35,018 nucleotides of DNA from an uncultured Luminiphilus sp. (GTDB lineage Bacteria > Pseudomonadota > Gammaproteobacteria > Pseudomonadales > Halieaceae): contig CAJQKG010000193.1 in NCBI GenBank assembly GCA_905478845.1, forward strand, positions 1-35,018. Direction: 5' to 3'. The position numbers and the translations under genes are program-made. This document shows positions 15,649-24,610 of the stretch, one piece after another (positions within the stretch are counted from its first letter, which is position 1; every line of letters begins with the position of its first letter). The notes below the pieces were generated by a model. It had not been told where the DNA came from. It saw only the letters and a list, made by a program, of their open reading frames with translations, and ran no database searches.

Positions 15649-17604
15649 ATGAGAAGACTATTTCTGCAGTGGGTGCCATGGTGCTGTTTGGCGGCGTTGT
15701 TCCATGCCCCTGCTTGGGCCGTGGGTCTGGGCGACTTGACCGTTCATAGCCACCTCAACGAGCCTTTCCATGGCGAAGTGGCACTGCTTGATGCTGAGAC
15801 ACTGGAAGTTAACGAGTTACGAGTGGCGCTTGCTTCAGAGGAGGCGTTTGCTCGATTGGGTGTTGAGCGCGTTTTCTTTCTCACACAGCTCCGCTTCGAG
15901 GTGCAGACTGACGGTGCGGAAAAGCACGTTCTGCTGACAACGGAGGCGCCGCTTAGGGAGCCTTATTTAGACTTTGTGATGGCACTGCATTGGCCGCAAG
16001 GGCGTCTATTACGAGACTATACGGCACTCATTGATCTACCGCCCAGTGCGACGGCCGGTCTGGCCTCAACGAACCCATCTGGGCCGGAGGGAGTCGGCCG
16101 GCCCGCTGAGGAGGCGCCGCAGCGCGATCCGATCATGGGCGGCCTCATTGGGGAGACACCGGAGTCGAGATCCAAGCTCGCTGTCACTGATGGCGCAACA
16201 ACCCCGATCGCCGGTGCGTTCTATTTTGTGGTTCCAAAAGATACGCTGTGGCGTATCGCCTCCAGTGTGGCGTCAGATGCCGTCTCGGTAGAGCAGGTGA
16301 TGCTGGAGATCATCCGGATGAATCCGGAGGCGTTTCAGGAGCAGAACGTGAATGGCCTGAAGGCTGGATATCGACTGCAGCTGCCGCTTGCCGCTGATAT
16401 TGCTATGGATAACGTGACGGCGATTGACGAGGTGGCACTGCAAAACAACGCATGGCGTACTAAAGATAGCGCGGAACGAGCGGGTTTGACGCTCATCGCC
16501 GATGAAGTTACTGCTGCCGGCGGGTCAGACAGTGACCTTGCCAATGCGGCCGCTGCAGCGGATGAGGCCGCCTTATCAGTCGTTGAGCCGGTGGTCGCAT
16601 CGCGACCTGTGGCGGACGAGCAGCGTGTCTTATTACCCGACACAGATGACAGACAATCGTTGGATCCCGTCTTGACGGCGCCAGAACAGCTGGAGCCCGC
16701 AGTGATCGCTTTAGGCGGGGACGTTGAGGATCTAGGGCAGCGCCGATCGGGTGCCATCGGTGCGTCGCGTGGTGATCTCGAGGCGCTGACGATGACCGTC
16801 GGAAGGCTTCAGTCGACCTTAGCGGAGTTACAGGAGCAGATTGCCCAGCGGGATGCCGAGCTGGTGTCTCTTAAGGCGGTGTTGGCGCTGCGTGACGAGC
16901 GCTTGCAAGCAGCAGTGACTGCCTTAGCAATGAGAAATGAAACCTCACCGCAGGGTCGACTCGTTGACGCAGCGACCTCACCAGCCGCCCTGTTGGGAGC
17001 CATCCTCTGCCTCGTGCTGAGCCTTGGGTGGTTTTATCGGCGCCAGCGCGCAGTGCCGGCAGACGCCCCCGCTCAGCCGGCGAGGTATCAGAGTGATCAG
17101 GCGAAAGCGACAGCAGTGGACGACAGCAATTCTGAGATCGATAGTACCGTGAAGCCGCATGAGGGTGTGTCCAATGCAGCAGCGGAGTTGCCTGCTGGGG
17201 GCGAGGGTAGCGGCGACCCCATTAGCGATGTTGGCTCGCCAGCTGAGGTGTCACCTTCGGCAGACAATGACAGTGCGTTAACGACGAGTGAGCGGACTAC
17301 GCCTGATACCGTTTCGCCGTTAGAGGGCGAGCCCGCGGCTGAGGCGGAGGCGTCAGAGTCCATGGCGCGCGATCGGCTCTCGTTAGCCCCCAAAGGCACC
17401 TTGACGCTCGAATCTCAAGCGGGTGATTCGATTTATGGATTAGAGACTGACCCGGTTGATAGCCAGCTTGACTTGGCCAGAGCCTATATTGATATGGGGG
17501 ATGAGGAGGGCGCGTATCCTGTTCTGACGCAAGTGATTGCAGAGGGTAGCCTGTCTCAACAAGCCGAGGCGAGAGCGTTGCTCAATCGTCTTGATGTGTC
17601 GTGA
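15649..17604 (+). CDS. fimV: FimV/HubP-family polar inner-membrane protein
   Basis: FimV/HubP proteins organise the cell pole, type IV pili and twitching in relatives. The 651-aa protein shows the family order. A signal peptide ends near AWA (1-24), and the FimV N-terminal domain starts at VGLGDLTVHSHLNEPFHGEV. A LysM domain at about 190-247 contains VPKDTLWRIAS and KAGYRLQLP. A variable acidic linker follows, then a coiled coil at about 375-430 (LQSTLAELQEQIAQRDAELVSLK), one transmembrane helix at about 446-464, a long acidic cytoplasmic region, and the C-terminal TPR-like FimV domain (DLARAYIDMGDEEGAYPVL) at about 603-648. It is shorter than Pseudomonas FimV. Its place between asd and truA is conserved. 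GGCGAG lies 6 bases before the ATG. Confidence 0.9.
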   Translation: MRRLFLQWVPWCCLAALFHAPAWAVGLGDLTVHSHLNEPFHGEVALLDAETLEVNELRVALASEEAFARLGVERVFFLTQLRFEVQTDGAEKHVLLTTEAPLREPYLDFVMALHWPQGRLLRDYTALIDLPPSATAGLASTNPSGPEGVGRPAEEAPQRDPIMGGLIGETPESRSKLAVTDGATTPIAGAFYFVVPKDTLWRIASSVASDAVSVEQVMLEIIRMNPEAFQEQNVNGLKAGYRLQLPLAADIAMDNVTAIDEVALQNNAWRTKDSAERAGLTLIADEVTAAGGSDSDLANAAAAADEAALSVVEPVVASRPVADEQRVLLPDTDDRQSLDPVLTAPEQLEPAVIALGGDVEDLGQRRSGAIGASRGDLEALTMTVGRLQSTLAELQEQIAQRDAELVSLKAVLALRDERLQAAVTALAMRNETSPQGRLVDAATSPAALLGAILCLVLSLGWFYRRQRAVPADAPAQPARYQSDQAKATAVDDSNSEIDSTVKPHEGVSNAAAELPAGGEGSGDPISDVGSPAEVSPSADNDSALTTSERTTPDTVSPLEGEPAAEAEASESMARDRLSLAPKGTLTLESQAGDSIYGLETDPVDSQLDLARAYIDMGDEEGAYPVLTQVIAEGSLSQQAEARALLNRLDVS

Positions 17605-17605
17605 C

Positions 17606-18439
17606 ATGGCGCGACTCTCTAATCAGCCTTTGACCGCTGGGCAGCGCGTTGCTGCTCGCGTGGAGTATCACGGTGGTCACTATCACGGTTGGCAAGCCCA
17701 GCCGCACCTTGTTGTGCCGACGGTGCAGGAGGCGCTAGAAGAGGCCCTACAAAAAATCGCCGGCGTGCCACTGAGGACAGTTTGTGCTGGTCGCACCGAT
17801 ACAGGCGTGCATGCCTTTAGTCAGGTGATTCATTTTGACGATCCCGTCGGGCGCAGTCCTAAGGCTTGGGTCATGGGCACCAATCGTCATCTACCTGCTG
17901 ATATCAGGATTCACTGGGCAGTGCCCGTCGCCACTGAATTTCATGCTCGATTTAGCGCCACATCGCGGCGCTATCGCTACATCATCTGCAATACAGACCA
18001 GCGCCCCGCATTACTCGATGGACTAGTGGCTTGGGAGCGAAGGCCGCTTGACGTAGCGGTGATGAATGAGGCGGCACAGTGCCTGCTAGGAGAGCAAGAT
18101 TTTAGCGCCTTTCGAGCGGCTCACTGTCAGGCGAGCACACCGATGAGATGTGTTTCGGCGTGCTCCGTTGAGTCTCGTCAACAACGCGTTGTCATCGACG
18201 TCACAGCTAACGCTTTTCTCTATCACATGGTGAGAAATATCGCCGGTTCGCTCATTGCGGTGGGTCTGGGTGCCCAGTCGGTCGATGACTTTCGATCTGT
18301 ACTCATGGGCCGAGATCGGTCGGCGGCGGGAGATACTGCTCCCGCTGAGGGGCTGTATCTGGTGCAGGTGGGTTATGCCGACGCGTTTGCGTTACCCATT
18401 ACCCCCGAGGGACCGAGTCTGCTAGAGGGTTATCTGTAA
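17606..18439 (+). CDS. truA: tRNA pseudouridine(38-40) synthase TruA
   Basis: Isomerises uridines 38, 39 and 40 in the tRNA anticodon arm. ATG at 17606 (MARLSNQPL) begins 1 bp after the fimV stop and gives 277 aa; the track start at 17537 lies inside fimV, and ATG at 17594 is a less likely alternative. Family blocks are EYHGGHYHGWQAQ, the catalytic motif CAGRTDTGVHAF with Asp65, DFSAFRAAHCQA and NAFLYHMVRNIAGSL. No clear Shine-Dalgarno is seen, so coupling to fimV translation is likely. Confidence 0.93.
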   Translation: MARLSNQPLTAGQRVAARVEYHGGHYHGWQAQPHLVVPTVQEALEEALQKIAGVPLRTVCAGRTDTGVHAFSQVIHFDDPVGRSPKAWVMGTNRHLPADIRIHWAVPVATEFHARFSATSRRYRYIICNTDQRPALLDGLVAWERRPLDVAVMNEAAQCLLGEQDFSAFRAAHCQASTPMRCVSACSVESRQQRVVIDVTANAFLYHMVRNIAGSLIAVGLGAQSVDDFRSVLMGRDRSAAGDTAPAEGLYLVQVGYADAFALPITPEGPSLLEGYL

Positions 18440-18447
18440 GAGACGCT

Positions 18448-18462
18448 GCGCGCTAGAGCGCG
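18448..18462 (+). other. GC-rich hairpin in the truA-trpF gap
   Basis: CGCGC and GCGCG flank a TAGA tetraloop just after the truA stop. No T-run follows, so it is at most a weak pause or attenuation stem. An extended -10 for trpF follows immediately. Confidence 0.3.
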
Positions 18463-18470
18463 TTGGACTC

Positions 18471-18479
18471 TGTTAAACT
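18471..18479 (+). promoter_or_regulatory. Extended -10 (TGTTAAACT) upstream of trpF
   Basis: TGT-TAAACT lies 27 bp before the proposed trpF GTG, so a transcript would keep the AGAGG ribosome-binding site. No matching -35 is seen. It may let trpFBA be transcribed separately from the genes upstream. Confidence 0.4.
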
Positions 18480-18506
18480 GTGACCCTTTTCAAAGAGGCT
18501 CGACCT

Positions 18507-19136
18507 GTGCGCATTAAAATATGCGGTATTACCCGCCGTGATGATGCGGAGAGTGCTTTGGCGATGGGGGCCGATGCGATTGGCTGTGTCTTCTACCCCA
18601 AGAGTGCGCGGGCAGTGTCTATCGAGGTCGCCGCTGACATCAGTCGGGGTATATCCGGCTTGGGTATGATGGTGGGATTATTTGTTAATCAGTCGGCCGA
18701 AGAGGTTCAGGCGGTATTGGATCGTGTGCCGTTACATGCTGTGCAATTTCACGGTGCCGAGAGCGAGGCGTTTTGCCGACAATTTAATCGGCCGTATATT
18801 AAGGCGATACCGATGTCGGGTGACGTCAATTTAGCCGCAGAGCATCTTGCTTACGACAGTGCTGCGGCGTTGCTGCTGGACAGCGTGCATGCGGGTCAAT
18901 TTGGCGGCAGTGGCCAGTCTTTCGACTGGAATTGGGTGGAACCGGGTATGAACCGCCGCCTGATATTAGCGGGTGGACTCTCGGCCGAGAACGTGGCGGC
19001 TGCCATAGCGCAGGTGCGACCTGCTGCGGTCGATGTGAGTAGTGGTGTTGAGAAAGAAGTGGGCATAAAGGACCTGACGAAAATGAAAGCATTTATTGAC
19101 GCAGTGCATTCGGCTGCAGAGGGTATCCAGTCATGA
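18507..19136 (+). CDS. trpF: Phosphoribosylanthranilate isomerase
   Basis: Third step of tryptophan synthesis: isomerises N-(5'-phosphoribosyl)-anthranilate. The GTG at 18507 is chosen because AGAGG sits 8 bases before it and the product then begins (V)[12 protein letters not shown], exactly like family members; the track start at 18480 adds nine residues. Of 209 aa, the general base is Cys6 in KICGI and the general acid Asp is in LLLDSVHAG. The phosphate-binding GGLSAENV and DVSSGVE loops are present. It overlaps trpB by 4 bp (ATGA). Confidence 0.94.
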   Translation: MRIKICGITRRDDAESALAMGADAIGCVFYPKSARAVSIEVAADISRGISGLGMMVGLFVNQSAEEVQAVLDRVPLHAVQFHGAESEAFCRQFNRPYIKAIPMSGDVNLAAEHLAYDSAAALLLDSVHAGQFGGSGQSFDWNWVEPGMNRRLILAGGLSAENVAAAIAQVRPAAVDVSSGVEKEVGIKDLTKMKAFIDAVHSAAEGIQS

Positions 19137-20353
19137 CAATAGAGATTACGCCAGAGCTTTTTGCGTCGGTTCCCGATGCACACGGTCGCTTCGGGCATTT
19201 CGGTGGCAAGTTTGTTGCGGAGACATTGATGTCCGCACTGTCGGATTTAGAGGCGCTCTACGCGCGTCTAAAAGATGATGCGGCGTTTCGGCGAGAGTTT
19301 GATACGGATCTAGCGCATTATGTCGGTCGGCCCTCTCCTTTATACGAGGCATCGAGATTGTCTGATGCGATCGGGGGTGGCCGCATTTATCTGAAGCGTG
19401 AAGACCTCAACCATACGGGCGCGCACAAGGTGAATAACACCATTGGGCAGGCTTTGCTCGCTAAGCATATGGGTAAGCGTCGGGTCATTGCCGAAACGGG
19501 TGCGGGTCAGCACGGTGTGGCGACAGCAACGGTAGCGGCGCGGCTTGGTTTGGAATGTCACGTCTTTATGGGTGAAGAGGATATTCGCCGTCAGTCGCTC
19601 AATGTGTACCGTATGAAGCTACTGGGTGCCGAGGTGGTGCCCGTTACCTCCGGCTCACGGACGCTCAAAGATGCCATGAACGAGGCGTTGAGAGATTGGG
19701 TGACCCGCGTTGACGATACGTTCTACATCATCGGCACTGTCGCGGGACCCCACCCCTATCCGATGCTGGTTAGAGATTTTCAAAGTGTGATTGGCCGAGA
19801 GGCGCGAGTGCAGTCATTGGCGCAAGCGGGCAAGTTACCCGACGCGCTAGTCGCCTGTGTGGGGGGGGGCTCTAACGCCATCGGCTTGTTCCACCCCTTT
19901 CTGCAAGACACTGAAGTGGCAATGTACGGTGTCGAGGCGGGCGGTAAAGGTCTCGAGACGGGCGCTCACGCCGCGCCGTTGTCGGTCGGATCTCCGGGAG
20001 TGCTGCATGGCAATCGTACCTATCTCATGCAAGACGACGACGGACAAATTCTTGATACACACTCCGTTTCTGCGGGGCTAGATTATCCCGGGGTGGGGCC
20101 TGAGCATGCTTGGTTGAAGGATATTGGGCGCGTCAATTACGTGGTGGCTAATGACGACGAAGCGTTGGCAGCCTTTCATCGACTGACTCGTGTGGAGGGC
20201 ATTATGCCCGCGTTGGAGACAGCACACGCGATGGCTTATGCAGAGCGACTGGCGGCTGAAATGTCGCCAGATGAGCACATTATTGTGAATCTATCGGGCC
20301 GCGGTGATAAAGATATCCTGACCGTGGCGGCGATTGAAGGTATTGAGGTGTAG
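19133..20353 (+). CDS. trpB: Tryptophan synthase beta chain
   Basis: PLP enzyme that condenses indole with serine; forms the alpha2-beta2 complex with TrpA. It has 406 aa of the TrpB1 type. Markers are [16 protein letters not shown], the PLP lysine Lys99 in [21 protein letters not shown] with the catalytic glutamate, [12 protein letters not shown] for the PLP phosphate, and the C-terminal [13 protein letters not shown] lies about 10 bases before the ATG, which overlaps the trpF stop. All key residues are present. Confidence 0.97.
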   Translation: MTIEITPELFASVPDAHGRFGHFGGKFVAETLMSALSDLEALYARLKDDAAFRREFDTDLAHYVGRPSPLYEASRLSDAIGGGRIYLKREDLNHTGAHKVNNTIGQALLAKHMGKRRVIAETGAGQHGVATATVAARLGLECHVFMGEEDIRRQSLNVYRMKLLGAEVVPVTSGSRTLKDAMNEALRDWVTRVDDTFYIIGTVAGPHPYPMLVRDFQSVIGREARVQSLAQAGKLPDALVACVGGGSNAIGLFHPFLQDTEVAMYGVEAGGKGLETGAHAAPLSVGSPGVLHGNRTYLMQDDDGQILDTHSVSAGLDYPGVGPEHAWLKDIGRVNYVVANDDEALAAFHRLTRVEGIMPALETAHAMAYAERLAAEMSPDEHIIVNLSGRGDKDILTVAAIEGIEV

Positions 20354-20359
20354 CGCCTG

Positions 20360-21187
20360 ATGAGCCGGTTAAGCGCAACTTTTGCGCGTCTTCAGAATGA
20401 GGGTCGTCAGGGCTTGGTGTCTTATGTCGTCGCCGGCGATCCCAGTCCGAGTGGCACTGTCGGGCTGCTTCATCAGCTGGTGGCGGCGGGCGCTGACATT
20501 CTTGAGGTCGGCGTCCCATTTTCTGATCCGATGGCTGAGGGCTCGGTGATTCAAAAGGGGCACGAGCGCGCGCTGGCGAATGGCATGTCATTGCAGGGTG
20601 TTTTAGACATCGTCACCGTGTTTCGACAAGAGGATCAACAGACGCCGATCATCATGATGGGATATGCGAATCCGATCGAGCGTTTTGGTTATGAGGCGTT
20701 TGCCGCCGCCGGCGCAAAAGCAGGTGTAGACGGCCTCATTACCGTCGATCTGCCGCCAGAGGAAGTTGACGCGATAGACACGGCGTTAAAGGCCGTTGCC
20801 TTGGACAATATATTCTTGATCTCACCGACGACGCCAACGGCGCGCATTGAAACGATCGTAGAGCGGGCGCGAGGGTTCATTTATTGCGTCGCGGTAAAGG
20901 GCGTCACTGGCTCTGGGAACCTTGATGCGAATGAGGTGGCACGTAATGTGGCAGTTATTCGGAGCAAAACAGCGCTGCCTGTAGCCGTCGGATTCGGCAT
21001 TAAAGACGCGGCTAGTGCGCGCGCCGTGGCCGCCGTGGCCGACGCGGTAGTGGTTGGTAGCGCCCTGATTGATGCGATGGTGAGGGTTACTGAGCATGAG
21101 CCGGCGGCAACAGAAAGTCAGGTGCATGCCGCCGCCGTAGCACTGTTAGAAAGTATTCGACTGGGTATGGATTCTTCACCTTCCTAG
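20360..21187 (+). CDS. trpA: Tryptophan synthase alpha chain, Glu at the catalytic Asp60 position
   Basis: Cleaves indole-3-glycerol phosphate to indole for TrpB. It has 275 aa in a TIM barrel: [21 protein letters not shown] with catalytic Glu49, [43 protein letters not shown] (loop 6) and [10 protein letters not shown]. The loop usually read ADGP reads AEGS: residue 60, aspartate in E. coli and catalytic there, is glutamate (codon GAG), and the next-but-one proline is serine. Numbering aligns with E. coli without gaps up to this point. GAGGTG lies 9 bases before the ATG, 6 bp after trpB. The enzyme is probably functional given intact synteny with trpB; the substitution may be a lineage variant. 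Confidence 0.94.
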   Translation: MSRLSATFARLQNEGRQGLVSYVVAGDPSPSGTVGLLHQLVAAGADILEVGVPFSDPMAEGSVIQKGHERALANGMSLQGVLDIVTVFRQEDQQTPIIMMGYANPIERFGYEAFAAAGAKAGVDGLITVDLPPEEVDAIDTALKAVALDNIFLISPTTPTARIETIVERARGFIYCVAVKGVTGSGNLDANEVARNVAVIRSKTALPVAVGFGIKDAASARAVAAVADAVVVGSALIDAMVRVTEHEPAATESQVHAAAVALLESIRLGMDSSPS

Positions 21188-21203
21188 AAACGTCTCCCAC
21201 TCG

Positions 21204-21209
21204 TATACT
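21204..21209 (+). promoter_or_regulatory. Possible -10 (TATACT) for accD
   Basis: A TATACT sits in the 49-bp gap between trpA and accD, 27 bp before the accD ATG. The -35 region (TTCCTA at 17 bp) is weak. It would allow accD-folC expression independent of the trp genes. Confidence 0.35.
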
Positions 21210-21236
21210 GAGCGCGACAATGTGGTGGAGAATCCC

Positions 21237-22151
21237 ATGAGTTGGATTGACAAGATCCTGCCCTCTGGCGTCAAGAAAGACGAGAGTCCGCATCGGGCCA
21301 GTGTTCCCGAGGGGCTATGGAAGAAGTGCGTTAAGTGCGAAGCCGTGCTGTATAAAGCTGATCTGGAGCGCAACGCTGAGGTTTGTCCAAAATGCGACCA
21401 TCATATGCGGATTGGTGCGCGCAGGCGTCTTGAGCTGTGTTTAGACCGAGATCCCACTGAGCTGTTTGCTGACCTTGAGCCCGTCGATCATCTTAAGTTT
21501 AAAGACAAACGAAAGTATCGTGACCGATTATCCGCTGCGCAACGAAGTACGGGAGAAAGGGATGCGTTGATTGCAATGCGCGGCAGCATTCACGGTCTTG
21601 ACTTGGTCGCGGTGGCCTTCGAGTTCGACTTTCATGGTGGCTCAATGGGGTATGCGGTGGGAGAAAAATTCACCCGGGCCGCGACCGTGGCACTGGAGCA
21701 AAATATCCCGCTTATCTGTTTTTCTGCATCCGGTGGCGCGCGCATGCAGGAGGCGCTCATTTCGCTCATGCAGATGGCAAAAACATCCGCGGTTATCGAA
21801 CGGCTAAAGACGCAGGGTACGCCCTATATCTCTGTATTAACGGACCCTATTTATGGCGGCGTTTCGGCTTCATTAGCACTGCTCGGTGATATCAATATTG
21901 CGGAGCCCGATGCTCGGGCAGGTTTTGCGGGTCCTAATATCATCGAGCAAACGATCCGACAAAAGTTACCCAAGGGATTCCAGCGCAGCGAGTTCCTGCT
22001 GGAGCACGGCGCTATCGATATGATTGTGCATCGCAATGATATGAGGGATACGTTGTCGCGAGTCTTGGCAAAACTGACTAACTACGTGTCGCCTGGAGGG
22101 GTAGCGCCAGTATTGGAGGGCGAGTTAATCGAGCGCGGGGGAAGTGCCTAA
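21237..22151 (+). CDS. accD: Acetyl-CoA carboxylase carboxyltransferase beta subunit
   Basis: Beta subunit of the carboxyltransferase that makes malonyl-CoA, the committed step of fatty-acid synthesis. ATG at 21237 has GGAG at a spacing of 6 and gives [11 protein letters not shown]; the track GTG at 21222 is five codons too early. It has 304 aa. An N-terminal zinc ribbon uses Cys31, Cys34, Cys50 and Cys53 (KCVKC, VCPKC). The crotonase-like core follows with [30 protein letters not shown] and [16 protein letters not shown]. The gene overlaps folC by 8 bp. Neither accA nor the biotin carboxylase genes are in the window, as usual. Confidence 0.96.
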   Translation: MSWIDKILPSGVKKDESPHRASVPEGLWKKCVKCEAVLYKADLERNAEVCPKCDHHMRIGARRRLELCLDRDPTELFADLEPVDHLKFKDKRKYRDRLSAAQRSTGERDALIAMRGSIHGLDLVAVAFEFDFHGGSMGYAVGEKFTRAATVALEQNIPLICFSASGGARMQEALISLMQMAKTSAVIERLKTQGTPYISVLTDPIYGGVSASLALLGDINIAEPDARAGFAGPNIIEQTIRQKLPKGFQRSEFLLEHGAIDMIVHRNDMRDTLSRVLAKLTNYVSPGGVAPVLEGELIERGGSA

Positions 22152-23415
22152 CACACCGGCGCCGCGCCTCACACTGAGCGAATGGCTCAGCCGCTTAGAA
22201 TCACAACATCCTACAGAAATCGATCTTGGGCTGGACCGGGTTGCTGCGGTGGCTGAAGCACTGGGTGTGCTGCGAGGAGCGCCCAAAACGGTGACGGTGG
22301 CCGGGACAAACGGTAAGGGCAGCGTGGCGGCACTACTGACCGCAGGGCTGAAAGCCATGGGGCAGGTTGTGGGTACCTACTCTTCGCCCCATTTGTTGCG
22401 TTTTAATGAGCGGATTAGCATTGACGAGCGTGAAGCGGCGGATGCCGAGATCGTGGCAGCTTTCGAACAAATAGAAGTAGCGCGCGGTGATGTCAGTCTG
22501 ACTTATTTCGAATCGGCTACGTTGGCGGCGTTATGGTTATTTCGTGAGCGCAAGGTGGACGTACAGGTACTCGAGGTGGGGTTAGGGGGCCGTCTGGATG
22601 CGGTCAATATCCTAGATGCTGACGTCAGTGTCATCACCAGTATCGGGCTTGATCATACCGACTGGCTGGGCCCAGATCGCGGGTCTATTGGCATTGAGAA
22701 AGCCGGGATTGCTCGGCAACACCGTCCTTGTGTGGTCGCCGAGACCGACCCTCCCGACACGCTAATAGCGGCGCTAGATCAGAGAGAGGCGCACGCATTG
22801 CTGATCAACAGAGACTGGCGCATCGATGACACAGGGCTGACCACTGCCGGGGGACTGAAAACTGATTTGCCTGCTGCCAGTGGATTGTTAGCGAGCAATA
22901 TCGGCGCAGCCATACAGGCCTTAGAAGTCGCTGACTGTGGGGACCTTCATGAGGGGGTGTTGGCGCAGATGGGTCAGGTTCAACTGCTTGGCAGGCTCAG
23001 CCAACGGGTCATCGACGGAGTGGAGTATGTTTTTGACGTGGCCCACAACACCGAGTCAGTGAAGGCTCTGATGCGCCACTTAAGCGAAACACCCAGCGAG
23101 GGCACCACGCGCGCGGTGTTCGCTGTCATGGGCGATAAGCCTATCCATGATATGATTTCTGCTTGCGATGGGGCGTTCGATGAGTGGAACGTCATCGACT
23201 TGCCGCAGGTGCCTAGGGCTCAGTCAGCGGCAGAGCTGGTCGGTGTTATTGGACGGGATCGTGTAGTCGACTCAGGCACTTTTGAGCGTGTTTGGGATGC
23301 ATTAAAAAGTCGCTGCACAGCGGGTGATCGCATCGTAATCTTTGGGTCTTTTTGGTTGGTAGGCGACGCCTTTTCGATCATCGATAGTGCAAGCGAACCG
23401 GAGGAGCAGGGTTAG
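22144..23415 (+). CDS. folC: Bifunctional dihydrofolate synthase / folylpolyglutamate synthase
   Basis: Adds glutamate to dihydropteroate and extends folate polyglutamates. The 423 aa match E. coli FolC in length. The P-loop is [10 protein letters not shown] (about 52-61), followed by [13 protein letters not shown] (folate-binding omega loop), [49 protein letters not shown] and the C-terminal [12 protein letters not shown]. The start is GTG and overlaps the accD stop by 8 bp; a GGGGGA lies very close to it, so coupling probably drives initiation. Confidence 0.94.
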   Translation: MPNTPAPRLTLSEWLSRLESQHPTEIDLGLDRVAAVAEALGVLRGAPKTVTVAGTNGKGSVAALLTAGLKAMGQVVGTYSSPHLLRFNERISIDEREAADAEIVAAFEQIEVARGDVSLTYFESATLAALWLFRERKVDVQVLEVGLGGRLDAVNILDADVSVITSIGLDHTDWLGPDRGSIGIEKAGIARQHRPCVVAETDPPDTLIAALDQREAHALLINRDWRIDDTGLTTAGGLKTDLPAASGLLASNIGAAIQALEVADCGDLHEGVLAQMGQVQLLGRLSQRVIDGVEYVFDVAHNTESVKALMRHLSETPSEGTTRAVFAVMGDKPIHDMISACDGAFDEWNVIDLPQVPRAQSAAELVGVIGRDRVVDSGTFERVWDALKSRCTAGDRIVIFGSFWLVGDAFSIIDSASEPEEQG

Positions 23416-24024
23416 TTGGATTCGTTACTGAGACAACGTCTCGTCGGAACGCTGGTGCTCGTTGCGCTAGGCATTGTCTTTTGGCCGCTGATTGTGACTG
23501 CGCCAGACGTGCGCGATCCGCTTGTACTTGCGCCAATACCTGAGGCGCCGCGAATCGATCGTACGCCGATTAGCCGCCCCAAAAGTTACCAAGCTGACGT
23601 AGAAGCCCAATTGCCGACCACGCCTAGCGTACCTGAGGCGTTGCAGAGCGCCGCCGATGACAATACCTTTATTGATCAAGGCGCGACCCTGCAGTTCGAT
23701 GTGCCAGCCGCTAATGAGGCGGCGGTGGAGGCATCGGAGGCGGCTAAGCAGCCCGATAGTGTCTTAATTGATGAAGCGGGATTGGCGCAATTTTGGGTCT
23801 TGCAAGTGGCAACGCTCGCTAGCGAGGCGCGCGCTATTGAGGTGGTCTCGAGTTTAACAAGGCAAGGTTACAAGGCATTTTATCGGCGTTTTATGCGAGG
23901 TGACGAGTCGTTGTTTCGAGTGCAGATCGGGCCTAATGCGGAACGCGAGCGGCTGCAGCGATTGAGGCCGCAAATCGATAAGGCGCTTGGTGTTGAGTCT
24001 GAGATTTTAAGGTATACGCAGTAA
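23416..24024 (+). CDS. dedD: SPOR-domain protein, DedD-like
   Basis: Inner-membrane protein whose periplasmic SPOR domain binds denuded septal peptidoglycan in relatives. Residues 1-30 (LLRQRLVGTLVLVALGIVFWP) are the characteristic DedD anchor; the middle is a proline- and alanine-rich spacer; about 126-202 is a SPOR domain (FWVLQVATLASEARAIEVVSSL to RVQIGPNAERERLQ). It has 202 aa. The start is TTG directly after the folC stop, the only start that keeps the anchor, with AGGG and GGAG just upstream. Position between folC and cvpA is as in E. coli. Confidence 0.88.
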   Translation: MDSLLRQRLVGTLVLVALGIVFWPLIVTAPDVRDPLVLAPIPEAPRIDRTPISRPKSYQADVEAQLPTTPSVPEALQSAADDNTFIDQGATLQFDVPAANEAAVEASEAAKQPDSVLIDEAGLAQFWVLQVATLASEARAIEVVSSLTRQGYKAFYRRFMRGDESLFRVQIGPNAERERLQRLRPQIDKALGVESEILRYTQ

Positions 24025-24025
24025 T

Positions 24026-24595
24026 ATGCTTGACGAGATTGAGAGCGCAGTGTCGGCGATGGGTGATTTCAATTTGTACGATTGGTTTATCGTCCTCGTC
24101 TGGGTCATTTCGCTGGGGTATGGTCTAGTCCGGGGATTTGCGCGGGAGGCCTTATCCATTCTCGGCTGGATCAGCGCCTTCTTGGCCGCCAATGTTTTGG
24201 TGGAGGCGGTCGCCAATCTGATGAGAGGGCTTATTGATGATCCAACGACGCGCTTCTTGTTGGGTTGGATTTTAATATTTATCGCCGTCTTACTGATGTT
24301 CGGTGTCCTTGCGGCCTTTCTGTCTAGGCAGATGAGACAACCCGGTTTTCACCTAGGTAACCGATTACTCGGGGGTCTGTTTGGCTGGTTACGTGGCGTG
24401 ATTATTGTTGCGGCGATCAGCGTCTTGTTGCGCGGTGCGCTCCCGGATTCAGATGAGGATCTGCTCGATTCCGCGGTGCTGATGCCGCCGGTTGACTGGG
24501 TGGCCGAATGGGTTGGCGCAAACTTTGATGAGGTCATGCAAGCGCAGCCTGCTGAGACAGTAAAAGAGACAATTGAATCAACCGAAATGCTCTAG
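24026..24595 (+). CDS. cvpA: CvpA family membrane protein
   Basis: Integral membrane protein, family required for colicin V production in E. coli; its basic role is not settled. The 189 aa hold about four transmembrane segments (about 19-36, 41-63, 78-99 and 116-138). The conserved start is FNLYDWFIVLVWVISLGYGLVRGFAREAL and the amphipathic block is GNRLLGGLFGWLRG. The listed ATG follows the dedD stop by 1 bp; an internal ATG at 24059 (MGDFNLYDW) would match the usual family N-terminus better. The place between dedD and purF is classical. Confidence 0.9.
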   Translation: MLDEIESAVSAMGDFNLYDWFIVLVWVISLGYGLVRGFAREALSILGWISAFLAANVLVEAVANLMRGLIDDPTTRFLLGWILIFIAVLLMFGVLAAFLSRQMRQPGFHLGNRLLGGLFGWLRGVIIVAAISVLLRGALPDSDEDLLDSAVLMPPVDWVAEWVGANFDEVMQAQPAETVKETIESTEML

Positions 24596-24610
24596 GGCTA
24601 GGATTGTAAT

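Noticed and set aside
16335-16757. 140-aa minus-strand ORF inside fimV
   Set aside because: Ser/Ala-rich low-complexity shadow of the acidic fimV linker, with no ribosome-binding site or homology that I recognise.
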